Source: Dictyobacter arantiisoli
GTDB lineage: Bacteria; Chloroflexota; Ktedonobacteria; Ktedonobacterales; Ktedonobacteraceae
DNA: 64,000 nucleotides
Direction of reading: 5' to 3'
NCBI RefSeq assembly: GCF_008326305.1
Contig: NZ_BIXY01000002.1
Coordinates: forward strand, 62,001-126,000
Shown: piece by piece, positions 17,230 to 26,507 of the stretch
How positions within the stretch are numbered: position 1 is the stretch's first letter
Layout of the letters: each line of letters opens with the position of its first letter
The notes under the pieces: generated by a model
Told to the model about the DNA's origin: nothing
The model's input: only the letters and a program-made list of their open reading frames with translations
The model's database searches: none
Translations under genes and position numbers: made by a program

Positions 17230-17889
17230 ATGTCTATGCGTATTACCGCGCTACAATCGCAGGTTAATGATCCTGATCGTATCAGCGTTTTTGTGAATGA
17301 TCGCTTTTTGTTAGGGATGAGTACTTTGATTGTGCTCCAGATGGGACTGCGCATCAATCAAGAAGTAACGCCCGCTCTGTTACAGGAGATGGAGCAGGCG
17401 GAGGCATTGCAAAAAGCAGTAGATCGCACTTTGAATTATCTTGCCTCGCGCCCCCATAGCCGGGAAGAGGTGCGCCGCTATCTGCGCCAGAAACAGACGC
17501 CGCCCGAATTAATCGATCCCGTGCTGGAGCGCCTGGATCGCTTGAATCTTTTAAATGATGAGTCGTTTGCTTCGTTTTGGATTGAGTCGCGTGGGCGTTT
17601 TCATCCCAAGGGCGCGCAGGCCTTGAAAAGCGAGTTGAAGATGAAGGGAGTGGATAGCGAGGTGATCGATGAAATGGTGACTGGCGAGCAGGATGAGGAG
17701 CTGGCGCTGGAGGCGGGCCGCAAGAAGGCTCTATCTTTATTCCGTCAACCAGATCTTGATTTTAATACCTTTCGTGGTCGCCTGGGTCCTTTTTTGCAGC
17801 GCCGGGGTTTCAGCTATTCCGTGACCAAACACGCCGTGCAGACGCTCTGGCAAGAGCATACAGATGAGCCAGCAGAAGAGGATTTTTAA
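17230..17889 (+). CDS. recX: Regulatory protein RecX
   Basis: A 219-residue RecX protein that binds RecA filaments and modulates recombination and SOS. The N-terminal part (about 1-65) is an extra domain common in Gram-positive-like RecX. Three-helix repeats follow, with the hallmarks YLASRPHSREEVRRYL, LDRLNLLNDESFASFWIESR and GFSYSVTKHAVQTL. Its length suits a long-form RecX. recA is not adjacent. A purine-rich stretch lies upstream of the ATG. Its stop is 4 bp before a MITE-like element. Confidence 0.9.
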   Translation: MSMRITALQSQVNDPDRISVFVNDRFLLGMSTLIVLQMGLRINQEVTPALLQEMEQAEALQKAVDRTLNYLASRPHSREEVRRYLRQKQTPPELIDPVLERLDRLNLLNDESFASFWIESRGRFHPKGAQALKSELKMKGVDSEVIDEMVTGEQDEELALEAGRKKALSLFRQPDLDFNTFRGRLGPFLQRRGFSYSVTKHAVQTLWQEHTDEPAEEDF

Positions 17890-17893
17890 TTTA

Positions 17894-18095
17894 CAAAGTG
17901 TTTGATTCCCACTCCCAGCGGGATCTTGCTGCTCACCTGCTGGCAGGCGCATGCGCGCCTGCGCCCTTTTTAGTGTGTGGTGCAGAAAAAGTGCATAGAA
18001 ATTTTCCTGCACCACACACTAAAAACTGTTTGAGCACCGCAGGCGCGAAAAAGCATGCACAGAGATTGTGGAGAGCATGGGAATCAAAGACTTTG
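17894..18095. mobile_element. MITE-like element with 18-bp terminal inverted repeats
   Basis: CAAAGTGTTTGATTCCCA (17894-17911) and TGGGAATCAAAGACTTTG (18078-18095) are inverted repeats with one mismatch, bounding 202 bp. TTA flanks the element on both sides (17891-17893, 18096-18098), consistent with a short target duplication. It encodes no protein. A related copy is at 59.75-59.84 kb. The middle carries the 43-nt hairpin, which the other copy lacks. Confidence 0.65.
17967..18025. repeat. Dispersed 43-nt hairpin, copy 2
   Basis: Perfect 19-bp arms at 17967-17985 and 18007-18025 surround a 21-nt loop. The central 43 nt matches copy 1 at 10.16 kb position for position. Two stem positions differ in both partners (C-G to T-A and T-A to G-C), so pairing is kept. 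It lies inside the MITE-like element. Confidence 0.75.
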
Positions 18096-18192
18096 TTAAG
18101 CTTCCCTGCTTCGCCAGAACCTGTATCAGGTGCTGGCGCTTTTTCGGCTCCGGCTGGATGTTGGACCGTTGAAATATCTGCTGGTTTTAAGA

Positions 18193-20562
18193 TTAGGAGC
18201 GTGGGACGGTTGGAAGTTTGACCGCTGGAATAGCGGTCGGATTTAAGATGGTGATGTGAATCTGCTGGACGTTCGCTGGTATTGTATCTCCATAGGAGAG
18301 GTGTACTGAAGCGGTGGCTGTGTCCAGATTGGGCTGCTGGCGAATGATGGATTGCGCTTGCTTGAGATTGCTTCCTTTGAGCTGGTTTTTGAGCGTGGCG
18401 AGTATATTATCTGTGATTTGATAGCGCGATATGCCAGCGGCGGCAATGGCGATGGTGATGTTTCCATTGGCATCCTGACTACGAATGACGGGCTGTCCTA
18501 CACGTGTCATAGCGTCGATCAAATCATAATTGCTACTCAGCTTACTCTTGAGCATCTGCAGGGCCAGATTTTGTACGTCTTTGGCCTGGAAATATTCAAC
18601 GCTACCCTGTTCGTTGACGGTGACAGACATGGACTTACTGACCGTTCCAACAGCTGGATTAGCTGTGATAGTTCCATCGCTGTAGACGATGGTGCCGACG
18701 ATGGTGCCGCCAATCAGCTTCGCCTGCTTATTGATATCCTGGGTGATCTGATATTTCAAGCCAGGTTTCACCTGGGCCGCGAGCGTACTGACATCCTCTA
18801 ATGATACTGTTTCCTTGCACTCAAATATGCTGAGTACACAGCCACTGACGCCCGTAGGTCGTCCTTGCATTGATCCCTGTTGTGTACTGGTCAGGACGTT
18901 GGCTGGAATCACCTTCGCGCTGGCGTCAATTGTTTTGACGCCTGGTTTGGCTGTCAGGGTAAAGACACCATTGACTGTCTGCATCCGTGGCGCTATCAGC
19001 ACGCTGGCCGTAGTTGATGCCTGTACAATGAGATAGGTGATACCAGCCATGGCTAAGAGAACCGCAAGGATCAATCCACCGAATATGGCGATTACAGAAC
19101 CTCGACGTTTCCGCCTCGTTCGAGGTGGTTTGCTCTGACTCGTGGGACTTGCTACCTGCTGACGTTGCTCTTTGGCCGGGAGAAATTTGCGCCTGGGTCT
19201 GCTTACCTCTGCATCAATCTCAGTTGTCGGCGCATCATAATCCATTTTTTTGAAGGCCGTGTCTTTTTGCGATAGGGATGGCAGAATGGTGCCGTGGGTC
19301 TGCTGCGCGGGCACTGGTGCTGGCGTTAAACGTGCTGTCTGCGGAATAACAGGCATGTTATTGGCGGTATGCGCAGCCGGAATAGCTCGCTGGGGTCCAC
19401 TCTCCTGCCTGAGCACACGTTTCGTAGCTGGCGGTATGCTGGGATGCTCACCGGATGATCCTCGTCTGACTGGTGGTCGCGAAGGTGCGTCTCCTCTGGC
19501 GGGCGGACGTGAGCTGGGTTCTGTTCCCTGCTGGCCCTGATGCGCACGCAGCGTTGGGGGTGGCAGATGGGGCTTTATTGGCTCTTGCTTTTCCTGTTCC
19601 TTCCATCTCTCTGCGGCTACCTCTGTCTCATCCTCCTCATCGAGCATGGGACCATTGCGGCGTGTACGGGAGATTTCCCCCTGCGCTGGCTGGACAGCCT
19701 GGACCGGGCGCATCTGTTGCGATGAGGTTAAAGATTTAAAGGCGTGATCAAAGGAGAGCAATAAATCATCGACACTGGCGAAGCGATCCTCTGGCTCTGT
19801 TTCCAGGCAGCGACTGATCACACTCATCAAAGGCATCGGGAGATTCTGTGGAGCTTCGGGTCGGGGCAGATCACCGGTCAGCATCAGATGCAGGATAACA
19901 CCGAGCGAATAGATATCATTGCTGGGTGCGGCGATACCCTGTAAGCGTTCAGGGGCCATATAGTCAGCGGTCCCAAAATCTGGCCCATTGGTTGGCAATG
20001 GTCCGTTATTGAATATCCCTTGCGACCAGGCAATCCCAAAATCGATTAAGCGCACATATACACGATCACCATCCTCTTCTTTATCCAAGAGAATATTGGC
20101 TGGCTTCAGATCACGATGCACGATCCCGCGCTTATGGAGATAGGATACGGCGCGGCCAAGCGCGTTAAAGAGATGATGGACTTCGGTGATAGGTAGCGCG
20201 CCACGCTGTAAACGTTGGGCCAGTGTACCATCCTTAATATAAGGAGTCACAATGAACAAACGGCCCTGCTCCTCCCCAAATTCTAACAAGGGCAGGATAT
20301 GGTTGTGTTTTAAGTAAGAGGCGACCTCGGCCTCGCGCACAAAGCGCTGACGGGCAATGGCATCATTGACAAGATCAGAACGAATAATTTTGATGGCGAC
20401 TTCCCGTCCGAAGGCGCTCCGTTGATGGGCCAGGTAAACTTCTCCCATGCCCCCGACGTCGATGCGCCGTATCAACTCATAATTGCCAAATGATTGCAGA
20501 GCAAGCCCCTCTTCTTTGATATGTTGTTTTCGCTCAGAAACGAACCCAAAATTTTCGCTCAT
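18193..20562 (-). CDS. Transmembrane Ser/Thr protein kinase
   Basis: A 789-residue Hanks-type receptor kinase. The kinase domain (about 27-290) is intact: glycine loop DVGGMGEVY, K58 in VAIK, HRDLKPAN at 149-156, DFG at 174-176, APE in DYMAPERL. A disordered Pro/Arg-rich juxtamembrane region (about 290-490) leads to one membrane helix (about 490-515). An extracellular region of about 270 residues resembles baseplate-J-like domains seen in Ktedonobacteria; that match is tentative. It would phosphorylate proteins in response to an outside signal, and FHA proteins such as the one at 52.7 kb are natural readers. The ATG directly abuts a repeat and has no ribosome-binding site. Confidence 0.88.
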   Translation of the reverse strand: MSENFGFVSERKQHIKEEGLALQSFGNYELIRRIDVGGMGEVYLAHQRSAFGREVAIKIIRSDLVNDAIARQRFVREAEVASYLKHNHILPLLEFGEEQGRLFIVTPYIKDGTLAQRLQRGALPITEVHHLFNALGRAVSYLHKRGIVHRDLKPANILLDKEEDGDRVYVRLIDFGIAWSQGIFNNGPLPTNGPDFGTADYMAPERLQGIAAPSNDIYSLGVILHLMLTGDLPRPEAPQNLPMPLMSVISRCLETEPEDRFASVDDLLLSFDHAFKSLTSSQQMRPVQAVQPAQGEISRTRRNGPMLDEEDETEVAAERWKEQEKQEPIKPHLPPPTLRAHQGQQGTEPSSRPPARGDAPSRPPVRRGSSGEHPSIPPATKRVLRQESGPQRAIPAAHTANNMPVIPQTARLTPAPVPAQQTHGTILPSLSQKDTAFKKMDYDAPTTEIDAEVSRPRRKFLPAKEQRQQVASPTSQSKPPRTRRKRRGSVIAIFGGLILAVLLAMAGITYLIVQASTTASVLIAPRMQTVNGVFTLTAKPGVKTIDASAKVIPANVLTSTQQGSMQGRPTGVSGCVLSIFECKETVSLEDVSTLAAQVKPGLKYQITQDINKQAKLIGGTIVGTIVYSDGTITANPAVGTVSKSMSVTVNEQGSVEYFQAKDVQNLALQMLKSKLSSNYDLIDAMTRVGQPVIRSQDANGNITIAIAAAGISRYQITDNILATLKNQLKGSNLKQAQSIIRQQPNLDTATASVHLSYGDTIPANVQQIHITILNPTAIPAVKLPTVPRS

Positions 20563-20794
20563 ATAATTATTTCAGCTACCCGTAGGATAATTATTTCAGC
20601 TACCCGTAGGAGCGCGGCCTACCAGCAGGAGGTGCGAGGAGGACAGCCGTCCTCCTGTACCCGTAGGATAATTATTTCAGCTACCCGTAGGAGCGCAGCC
20701 TACCAGCAGGAGGTGCGAGGAGGACAGCCGTCCTCCTGCCGGGGTGTGGGGTGTCCCCACAACCTCCTCTTCTCCAACCGCCGTAGGCGGTTAT
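20563..20794 (+). repeat. Dispersed multi-hairpin repeat, copy D, with 24-bp and 81-bp tandem units
   Basis: A 24-bp unit (ATAATTATTTCAGC, ending CCGTAGG) occurs at 20563-20586, 20587-20610 and 20668-20691. The second and third begin an 81-bp tandem unit carrying the hairpin AGGAGGAC/GTCCTCCT. The family core GGGGTGTGGGGTGTCCCCA and CGCCGTAGGCGG follows. The first unit begins on the base next to the kinase start codon, so it forms the kinase 5' leader. The remaining 20795-20905 shows no gene. Confidence 0.75.
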
Positions 20795-20905
20795 ACCTAT
20801 TATGAATATTCAGCAATATTTGACATAACGTACATGCTATGTGCAGTATAGCACCTGTGTTATCAGAAGTGAAGAGTATACCACCATAATTGCACGCTTT
20901 TCCCC

Positions 20906-20934
20906 TTGCGAATTGGACACCTATGTTGTATTAT
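20906..20934 (+). promoter_or_regulatory. Promoter of groESL
   Basis: TTGCGA (20906-20911) and TATTAT (20929-20934) are separated by 17 bp. Transcription would start at about 20941, immediately before the CIRCE operator. Confidence 0.65.
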
Positions 20935-20942
20935 ATAGCCGG

Positions 20943-20969
20943 TTCGCACTCTCATAATGAGAGTGCTAA
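20943..20969 (+). promoter_or_regulatory. CIRCE operator (HrcA site)
   Basis: TTCGCACTC and GAGTGCTAA, 9 bp apart, match the CIRCE consensus TTAGCACTC-N9-GAGTGCTAA with one mismatch. HrcA binding here represses groESL until heat or misfolded protein titrates GroEL. hrcA itself is not in the window. Confidence 0.95.
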
Positions 20970-21033
20970 ATAATCAATGGAGGGTGAGGAATCCCTTGCC
21001 TTCTTGAACATACACACTAGGGAGAATTGAAGT

Positions 21034-21327
21034 ATGTCAGTCAAGCTTCAACCATTAGGTGACCGTGTGGTAGTCAAGGGCCTGGCCCGTGAAGCAGTCA
21101 CACGCAGCGGCATTGTATTGCCGGACACAGCAAAAGAGAAACCCCAGGAGGGTGAGATCCTGGCAGTTGGTTCCGGTAAAGTATTAGATAATGGTAAGCG
21201 CAGCGCCCTTGAAGTAGAAGTCGGGCAGCATGTATTGTTTGCCAAATATGCTGGTACCGAAGTCAAAATTGACGGCCAGGAGTATTTGATCCTCCGCGAG
21301 AGCGATATTATGGGTATTGTGGAATAG
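21034..21327 (+). CDS. groES: Co-chaperonin GroES
   Basis: The 97-residue GroES lid of the chaperonin. The N-terminal [13 protein letters not shown], the mobile loop [18 protein letters not shown], the DNGKR segment and the terminal [14 protein letters not shown] are all present. It forms a heptamer that caps GroEL during ATP-driven folding. It is the first gene of the CIRCE-controlled operon, 40 bp upstream of groEL. Confidence 0.97.
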   Translation: MSVKLQPLGDRVVVKGLAREAVTRSGIVLPDTAKEKPQEGEILAVGSGKVLDNGKRSALEVEVGQHVLFAKYAGTEVKIDGQEYLILRESDIMGIVE

Positions 21328-21367
21328 GTTGTCCAATTAGTTTGGTTGTATCAGAGGAGTGAATTTC

Positions 21368-23008
21368 GTGGCAAAACAAGTAATTTTTGATGAGCAAGCG
21401 CGTCATGCCCTCAAACGAGGTATGGATACGGTAGCGAATGCGGTCCGCGTCACAATTGGACCGAAGGGTCGCAATGTGGTGTTGGATAAAAAGTTTGGCT
21501 CGCCCACAATCACGAACGATGGTGTTAGCATCGCTCGCGAAATTGAGCTACCTGATGCATTTGAGAATATGGGTGCTCAGTTGTTGAAAGAGGCCGCTAC
21601 CAAGACCAACGATGTGGCTGGTGATGGCACAACAACGGCAACCGTCCTGGCTCATGCTGTTGTCAACGAAGGCTTGAAGAATCTGGCTGCTGGCGCCAAT
21701 CCAATGATCCTGCGCCATGGTTTGGAGAAGGGCGTCGAGGCTGTTATCGCTGAGATCAAATCCCAGGCCAAGCCCGTTGAGACCCAGGAAGAGATCGCCC
21801 AGGTGGCATCTATTTCCGCTGGTGATGCGGAGATCGGTAGCCTGATCGCTGAAGTAATGGAAAAAGTCGGTAAAGATGGCGTTATCACCGTCGAAGAGGG
21901 CCGTGGTATTACGACCGAGAAAGAGTATACCGAGGGTATGCAGTTCGACCGTGGCTATATCTCTCCCTACATGACCACAAATGCCGAGCATACCGTCGCC
22001 GAATTGAGCGATCCTTATATTCTCGTTACCGACAAGAAGATCAGCGCTATTGCTGACATCCTGCCAATCCTCGAAGCTGTTCTGCAAACCGGTCGCAAGG
22101 ACCTGGTCATTATCTCTGAGGACATCGATGGCGAGGCTCTGGCGACCCTGGTCGTCAACAAAATGCGTGGTGCATTCAACGTGCTGGGTGTGAAGGCTCC
22201 TGGTTTCGGCGATCGCCGCGATGCTATGCTTGAGGATATCGCTATCCTGACTGGCGCGACCGTTATCACAGAGAAAGTCGGTCTCAAGCTTGAGAATGCT
22301 ACCCTGCAAGATCTGGGTAGTGCTCGTACCGTTACGTCCAACAAAGAAGTCACCACCATCGTTGAGGGTGCTGGTTCCCATGAGGATATCCATGCCCGCG
22401 TTTCTCAGATCCGCATGTTGATCAACGAGACCACCAGCGATTATGACCGCGAAAAACTCCAGGAGCGCCTCGCCAAACTGGCTGGCGGTGTTGGTGTGAT
22501 CCGCGTTGGTGCTGCAACCGAAGTTGAGATGAAAGAGAAGAAGCACCGCGTTGAGGATGCTCTCTCGGCCACACGGGCTGCTATTGAAGAGGGTATCGTC
22601 CCTGGTGGTGGTGCTGCTCTGGTTGGTGCGATCAAAGCTCTCGACACTGTCACAGCTCAAGCTGGCGACGAGGCTACTGGTGTGAACATCCTGCGCCGCG
22701 CGCTCGAAGAGCCCCTGCGTCAGATTGCTCACAACGCCGGTAAAGATGGTGCCGTGATTGTTGCTAACGTCCTCAATCACCCCCATGGCTTTGGCTTCAA
22801 TGCTCTGACCAACGAATATGTTGACATGGTTAAAGCTGGTATCATCGATCCAGTGAAAGTGACCCGCTCGGCCCTGCAAAACGCAGTCAGCATTGCCAGC
22901 ATGGTCCTTTCGACCGACACCCTGGTCAGCGACATCCCTGAGGAGAATCCAGCCCCTGCTGGCGGCGCTCCAGGAATGGGCGGCATGCCCGGCATGGGAA
23001 TGATGTAA
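21368..23008 (+). CDS. groEL: Chaperonin GroEL
   Basis: A 546-residue chaperonin subunit forming a double-ring folding chamber. It contains [23 protein letters not shown], the ATP-binding [11 protein letters not shown], the class signature in [21 protein letters not shown], and a C-terminal Gly-Gly-Met tail (GGMPGMGMM). The start is GTG 21368 (MAKQVIFDE), 8 bp after GAGGAG. The upstream GTG at 21359 lies within that Shine-Dalgarno and is unlikely. It is co-transcribed with groES. Confidence 0.97.
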   Translation: MAKQVIFDEQARHALKRGMDTVANAVRVTIGPKGRNVVLDKKFGSPTITNDGVSIAREIELPDAFENMGAQLLKEAATKTNDVAGDGTTTATVLAHAVVNEGLKNLAAGANPMILRHGLEKGVEAVIAEIKSQAKPVETQEEIAQVASISAGDAEIGSLIAEVMEKVGKDGVITVEEGRGITTEKEYTEGMQFDRGYISPYMTTNAEHTVAELSDPYILVTDKKISAIADILPILEAVLQTGRKDLVIISEDIDGEALATLVVNKMRGAFNVLGVKAPGFGDRRDAMLEDIAILTGATVITEKVGLKLENATLQDLGSARTVTSNKEVTTIVEGAGSHEDIHARVSQIRMLINETTSDYDREKLQERLAKLAGGVGVIRVGAATEVEMKEKKHRVEDALSATRAAIEEGIVPGGGAALVGAIKALDTVTAQAGDEATGVNILRRALEEPLRQIAHNAGKDGAVIVANVLNHPHGFGFNALTNEYVDMVKAGIIDPVKVTRSALQNAVSIASMVLSTDTLVSDIPEENPAPAGGAPGMGGMPGMGMM

Positions 23009-23028
23009 TCCATTTCCCATAGTATGCA

Positions 23029-23080
23029 AACAGCCCACATTTCGGAGGCATCAACCTCTGGAATGTGGGCTGTTTCTGTT
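23029..23080 (+). terminator. Intrinsic terminator of groESL
   Basis: AACAGCCCACATT (23029-23041) and AATGTGGGCTGTT (23062-23074) form a perfect 13-bp stem, followed by TTCTGTTTT. It lies 20 bp after the groEL stop. Confidence 0.85.
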
Positions 23081-23388
23081 TTCCACTAGCCCATTTTTCT
23101 CCATATTCCATTTGCCAGGCGTCTGATATATATAATAGAGAAGTAAGGCTCAGGCAAGGCCAGAAGCCAGATTAGCCCGAGAACAATTTAAAAATAAGCG
23201 AAAAATAAGCGGTAATTAGAGCAGTATTGATATGCTAAAATAGCGACCAGAGTCATGTGTAGTACATGTGTGATAGCTACATTCATTTTCATATCGTCCA
23301 GGTTCACAATGAACCATTTGCGATAAAGCATAGAACAAATTAGACCTGCTGTATCCACCAGAAGGGTGGAGGCGAAAGGAGACCCGTT
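23081..23388. other. Spacer and leader before methyltransferase
   Basis: No gene is seen. Small stems occur, for example GGTTCA/TGAACC near 23301 and CCACC/GGTGG at about 23356-23370, just upstream of the ribosome-binding GAAAGGAGA. I could not match any known riboswitch. Confidence 0.3.
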
Positions 23389-24171
23389 ACGTCAGTTAAT
23401 TTTCATGCTGAAACCATGCGTCAATCGTATGCGACCCGTCAGGCCACAGGAACCTGGAAAACCTTGATCAACAATATCGTTGATGTACAGGGCCGCACTA
23501 TCGCGGATATTGGTTGTGGTGGTGGCATTTATGCTAAAGCCCTGGCCGATATGGGAGCCGCACAGATTACCTGTATTGATTCATCAGAGGTGATGCTCAG
23601 CGATGCTCAGAGCAAGCTGAAAGCCTTTAGCGGCGCTACCTTTGTCCTCGGCGACGCCTTACATACCAGCGCCGAAGATCATGCGTTTGATATCGTCCTC
23701 GAACGCGCCCTTATCCATCATATTCCTTCTGATGAGCTTGCAGCCTGTTTTGCTGAAGCCCATCGTATTCTCAAACCCGGTGGCCGACTGATTGTACAGG
23801 ATCGCACGCCGGAAGATTGCTTGATCGCTGGTAGCCAGACCAATATTCGCGGCTACTTCTTTACCCGTTATCCCCGCCTGGCGAAGATTGAAGTTGAGCG
23901 TCGCCATGATAACGCCTCTGTCCTGGATGTATTACGCCAGGCTGGCTTCCGTTTTACCGAGAAGCGCCAGTTGTGGGAAACCAGACGTTTCTATGATAAC
24001 TTCGTGGCTTTAGAGCAAGATCTAAAGGCGCGCACCGGCCGCTCAATCCTTCATGAGCTTACCGATGAAGAATTGAACGATCTTGTTGAATATATCCACC
24101 GTCAACTGGATGGGGATACGCAGACCATCGTTGAGCAGGATCGCTGGACCATCTGGAGCGCGATGCGTTAA
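23389..24171 (+). CDS. SAM-dependent methyltransferase, probable ACG start
   Basis: A class I methyltransferase of the Methyltransf_11 type acting on an unknown small molecule. Motif I is IADIGCGGGIYAKAL, the acidic SAM-ribose strand ends CIDSS, and post-motif RILKPGGRLIVQD is present. About 260 residues. The first in-frame ATG (23416) has no ribosome-binding site. An ideal AAAGGAG lies 7 bp before an in-frame ACG at 23389, and reading from there gives TSVNFHAETMRQSYATRQ, which looks like the usual N-terminus of this family. I therefore extend the gene to ACG. The remaining doubt is whether ACG is used or is a mutated ATG. Confidence 0.7.
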   Translation, partial: TSVNFHAETMRQSYATRQATGTWKTLINNIVDVQGRTIADIGCGGGIYAKALADMGAAQITCIDSSEVMLSDAQSKLKAFSGATFVLGDALHTSAEDHAFDIVLERALIHHIPSDELAACFAEAHRILKPGGRLIVQDRTPEDCLIAGSQTNIRGYFFTRYPRLAKIEVERRHDNASVLDVLRQAGFRFTEKRQLWETRRFYDNFVALEQDLKARTGRSILHELTDEELNDLVEYIHRQLDGDTQTIVEQDRWTIWSAMR

Positions 24172-24215
24172 AAAAAATCTCGCTCGTCAGTACATCCACA
24201 CCGACGAACGAGATT
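24171..24215 (-). terminator. Terminator between convergent genes
   Basis: AATCTCGCTCGTC (24176-24188) and GACGAACGAGATT (24203-24215) form a 13-bp stem with one mismatch. On the minus strand it runs into seven T (complement of 24171-24177), ending the S9 peptidase transcript. It may also slow transcription from the left. Confidence 0.75.
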
Positions 24216-24244
24216 CCCCCTGCGGGGGAGCTAACACATCGTGC

Positions 24245-26185
24245 CTACAGGTTATCGATCTGAACTGGCTCGACTGGTTCTGCTAGCTCGAAGTTGAAGA
24301 CTTTGGAATAGAAGTAGAGTTCACCGTCTAGCGACCGTTTAATGTTCTCGGCGCGGCGGAAGCCATGTTGTTCCCCCTCAAAGGCTAGATAGGCCACCGG
24401 TAATTTCTTCGCCCGTAGCGCATTCACCATCAGTTCTGCCTGACTGGGCGGGACAATCTTATCATCCAATCCCTGGAAGAAGATGACGGGACAGGATAGC
24501 TTATCCGTGAAGTTGATTGCCGAACGTTCATAATAGAGATCCTTGCGCTCTGGATAAGGACCGATCAGGCCAAACAGATAGCGGGACTCGAACTTATGTG
24601 TGTCATAGACAAAGACATTGAGATCGCTGACACCAAAATGGCTGGCACCAGCCTTAAAGGTATCAGTGAATGTCAGAGCACATAAAGTGGTATAGCCGCC
24701 CGCGCTACCACCCTGGATTGTCAGACGGTTGGGATCGGCCAGTCCCTTGTTTACCAGATATTTGGCTGCGTTGACGCAATCCTCAACATCCACAATACCC
24801 CATTGACCTTTTAAGCGATCACGATAGGCACGCCCATAGCCGCTGCTACCGCCATAATTCACATCCACCACCGCGAAACCGTGACTGGTCCAGAATTGTG
24901 TACTCAAGTACAAATTCTTGGATGCGGAGCTGGTAGGACCGCCATGGCTGATGACCAGCAGTGGCGGAAAATCGCCCTCGGGAGCCTGGAAATCAGCATT
25001 TTTGGGAGGATAATAATAGGCGTAGGCCGTCAAATCGTGGGCGGTCGGGAACTCAATCAATTGCGCCTCAGAGATATAGCTGGCATCGATTGCAGCCTTC
25101 TGTGAGCGACGTAGCACCTCAATCTTATTCGTTGCGACATCCAGCCGTGCCACACAGGTTTCGCTGGTTGGTGATGCTGCCAGGAAGGCCACCTGCTGCT
25201 TGTTTGCCACGATCTGGGCATGCGAGCTAAAGGGAGACTCAATTGCTGTCAACTCACCTGTCTTCGTATTCAAGAAGGCAAAGCCGCTCTCTTTAGGACC
25301 GCCATAGGAGCAAACGATGCGCTCAGGCGAAACAAAGGCATAGGTAGACATGCCAAAGACCCATTGTGGTGTGCCAAACTCGGCCTCTTTGGGACAGACC
25401 GCCTCGATCTCATCGTGCTGGAAGCGATAGAGATTCCACCAGTTCGAGCGATCCGATGTGAAGTACAGCACATTATCTGGCGACCAGGACGGCTCGAAGA
25501 TCGACTCCTCAGTCCCACCAGCTACGCGTCGTGCGCCATGGATATTGCCAATATCATCCAGATCGGCGACCCATAATTCGCAGCCGTCCCACGGCATATT
25601 GGGATGATTCCAGGTGAGCCAGGACAACTTTATACCATCGGAGCTGACACGTGGAGTTGAATAGAAGTCATTGCCTGATTGCAGGACCTGTATTTGTCCA
25701 TCGATGGCCGAACCATCCAGCGGAATCGCTACCAGCGAATTAACCGCCTCACGTTCCTTATTGCTATGATCCTCACAGACACAAATCAGGCGGTTGCGCT
25801 GCTGATCGACCACCATATCCGCATAGCGGCGCTCATTTGCGGGAGTCAAAGGTACCGGCTCGTGATCCTTCTCTTGCTTATAGAGACGCTGATCCGAGAA
25901 ATTTGAGAAATAGACCGTACCAAAATGTACCACAAAATCGCCCCCGCCATACTCATGGACACGCGTGCGCGCATTAAACGGCTGAGGATTGATATCTGTC
26001 AGCGTTCCATCGGGTGAGCGCCGTACGATAACATTGCGGCCCCCTTCAGATGGGCGACCCTCAATCCAATAGACATCCTCGCCTTCCAGGGCCACCAGGC
26101 CCAGGCGAATTGTCTCCCCGACAATCAAATCAGTCGTCACTGGCGATTTCCAGGACCCATAAGGTCTTACTTGTAGCTTCCCCAT
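24245..26185 (-). CDS. S9 family peptidase (acylaminoacyl-peptidase-like)
   Basis: A 646-residue serine peptidase of the prolyl oligopeptidase family. An N-terminal beta propeller (about 1-370) gates a C-terminal alpha/beta hydrolase. The nucleophile elbow is GGSAGGY, the Asp region is GLDDKIVPPSQ and the catalytic His lies in EGEQHGFR. GRAYRDRLKGQWGIVDVED is typical of the dipeptidyl/acylaminoacyl branch. It has no signal peptide, so it is probably cytoplasmic and trims oligopeptides. GAGGAG precedes the ATG. Confidence 0.92.
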   Translation of the reverse strand: MGKLQVRPYGSWKSPVTTDLIVGETIRLGLVALEGEDVYWIEGRPSEGGRNVIVRRSPDGTLTDINPQPFNARTRVHEYGGGDFVVHFGTVYFSNFSDQRLYKQEKDHEPVPLTPANERRYADMVVDQQRNRLICVCEDHSNKEREAVNSLVAIPLDGSAIDGQIQVLQSGNDFYSTPRVSSDGIKLSWLTWNHPNMPWDGCELWVADLDDIGNIHGARRVAGGTEESIFEPSWSPDNVLYFTSDRSNWWNLYRFQHDEIEAVCPKEAEFGTPQWVFGMSTYAFVSPERIVCSYGGPKESGFAFLNTKTGELTAIESPFSSHAQIVANKQQVAFLAASPTSETCVARLDVATNKIEVLRRSQKAAIDASYISEAQLIEFPTAHDLTAYAYYYPPKNADFQAPEGDFPPLLVISHGGPTSSASKNLYLSTQFWTSHGFAVVDVNYGGSSGYGRAYRDRLKGQWGIVDVEDCVNAAKYLVNKGLADPNRLTIQGGSAGGYTTLCALTFTDTFKAGASHFGVSDLNVFVYDTHKFESRYLFGLIGPYPERKDLYYERSAINFTDKLSCPVIFFQGLDDKIVPPSQAELMVNALRAKKLPVAYLAFEGEQHGFRRAENIKRSLDGELYFYSKVFNFELAEPVEPVQIDNL

Positions 26186-26507
26186 TGCTCTCCTCTTTCC
26201 GCAATTACAAGTACAATCTTCATCATCATGATCTTATTGAATGGCCAAGATCATAGATATAGATATGGGATAATTTCCTCAAAGTAAGCACAATTTTTCC
26301 ATGTTACGAGCATTTGCGCCATACTGCAAGGCACTGCCCATTTCATTATAGCACCTGTTATGAGCGTCGACTTATGGCATTGCTCTCTTCATTTAATGTG
26401 CTGGATGTGGTTGGGAATTGGGTTTCAATCACATCCATAAAACGAAACCTGTTTCCGTGTGCCCGACCGGCCCATGGCTGGATAGGTGTTTTCCCTGTTC
26501 TCTTGTC
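26186..26507. other. Spacer between VIT transporter and S9 peptidase genes
   Basis: I see no gene in these 322 bp, both neighbours being on the minus strand. GTCTTA/TAAGAC at about 26505-26524 makes a small stem over the VIT stop codon. No terminator or promoter stands out. Confidence 0.3.

Noticed and set aside
21548-23038. 496-codon minus-strand open frame opposite groEL
   Set aside because: It is the antisense shadow of a highly expressed, codon-biased groEL. The translation has no recognisable family and no ribosome site.
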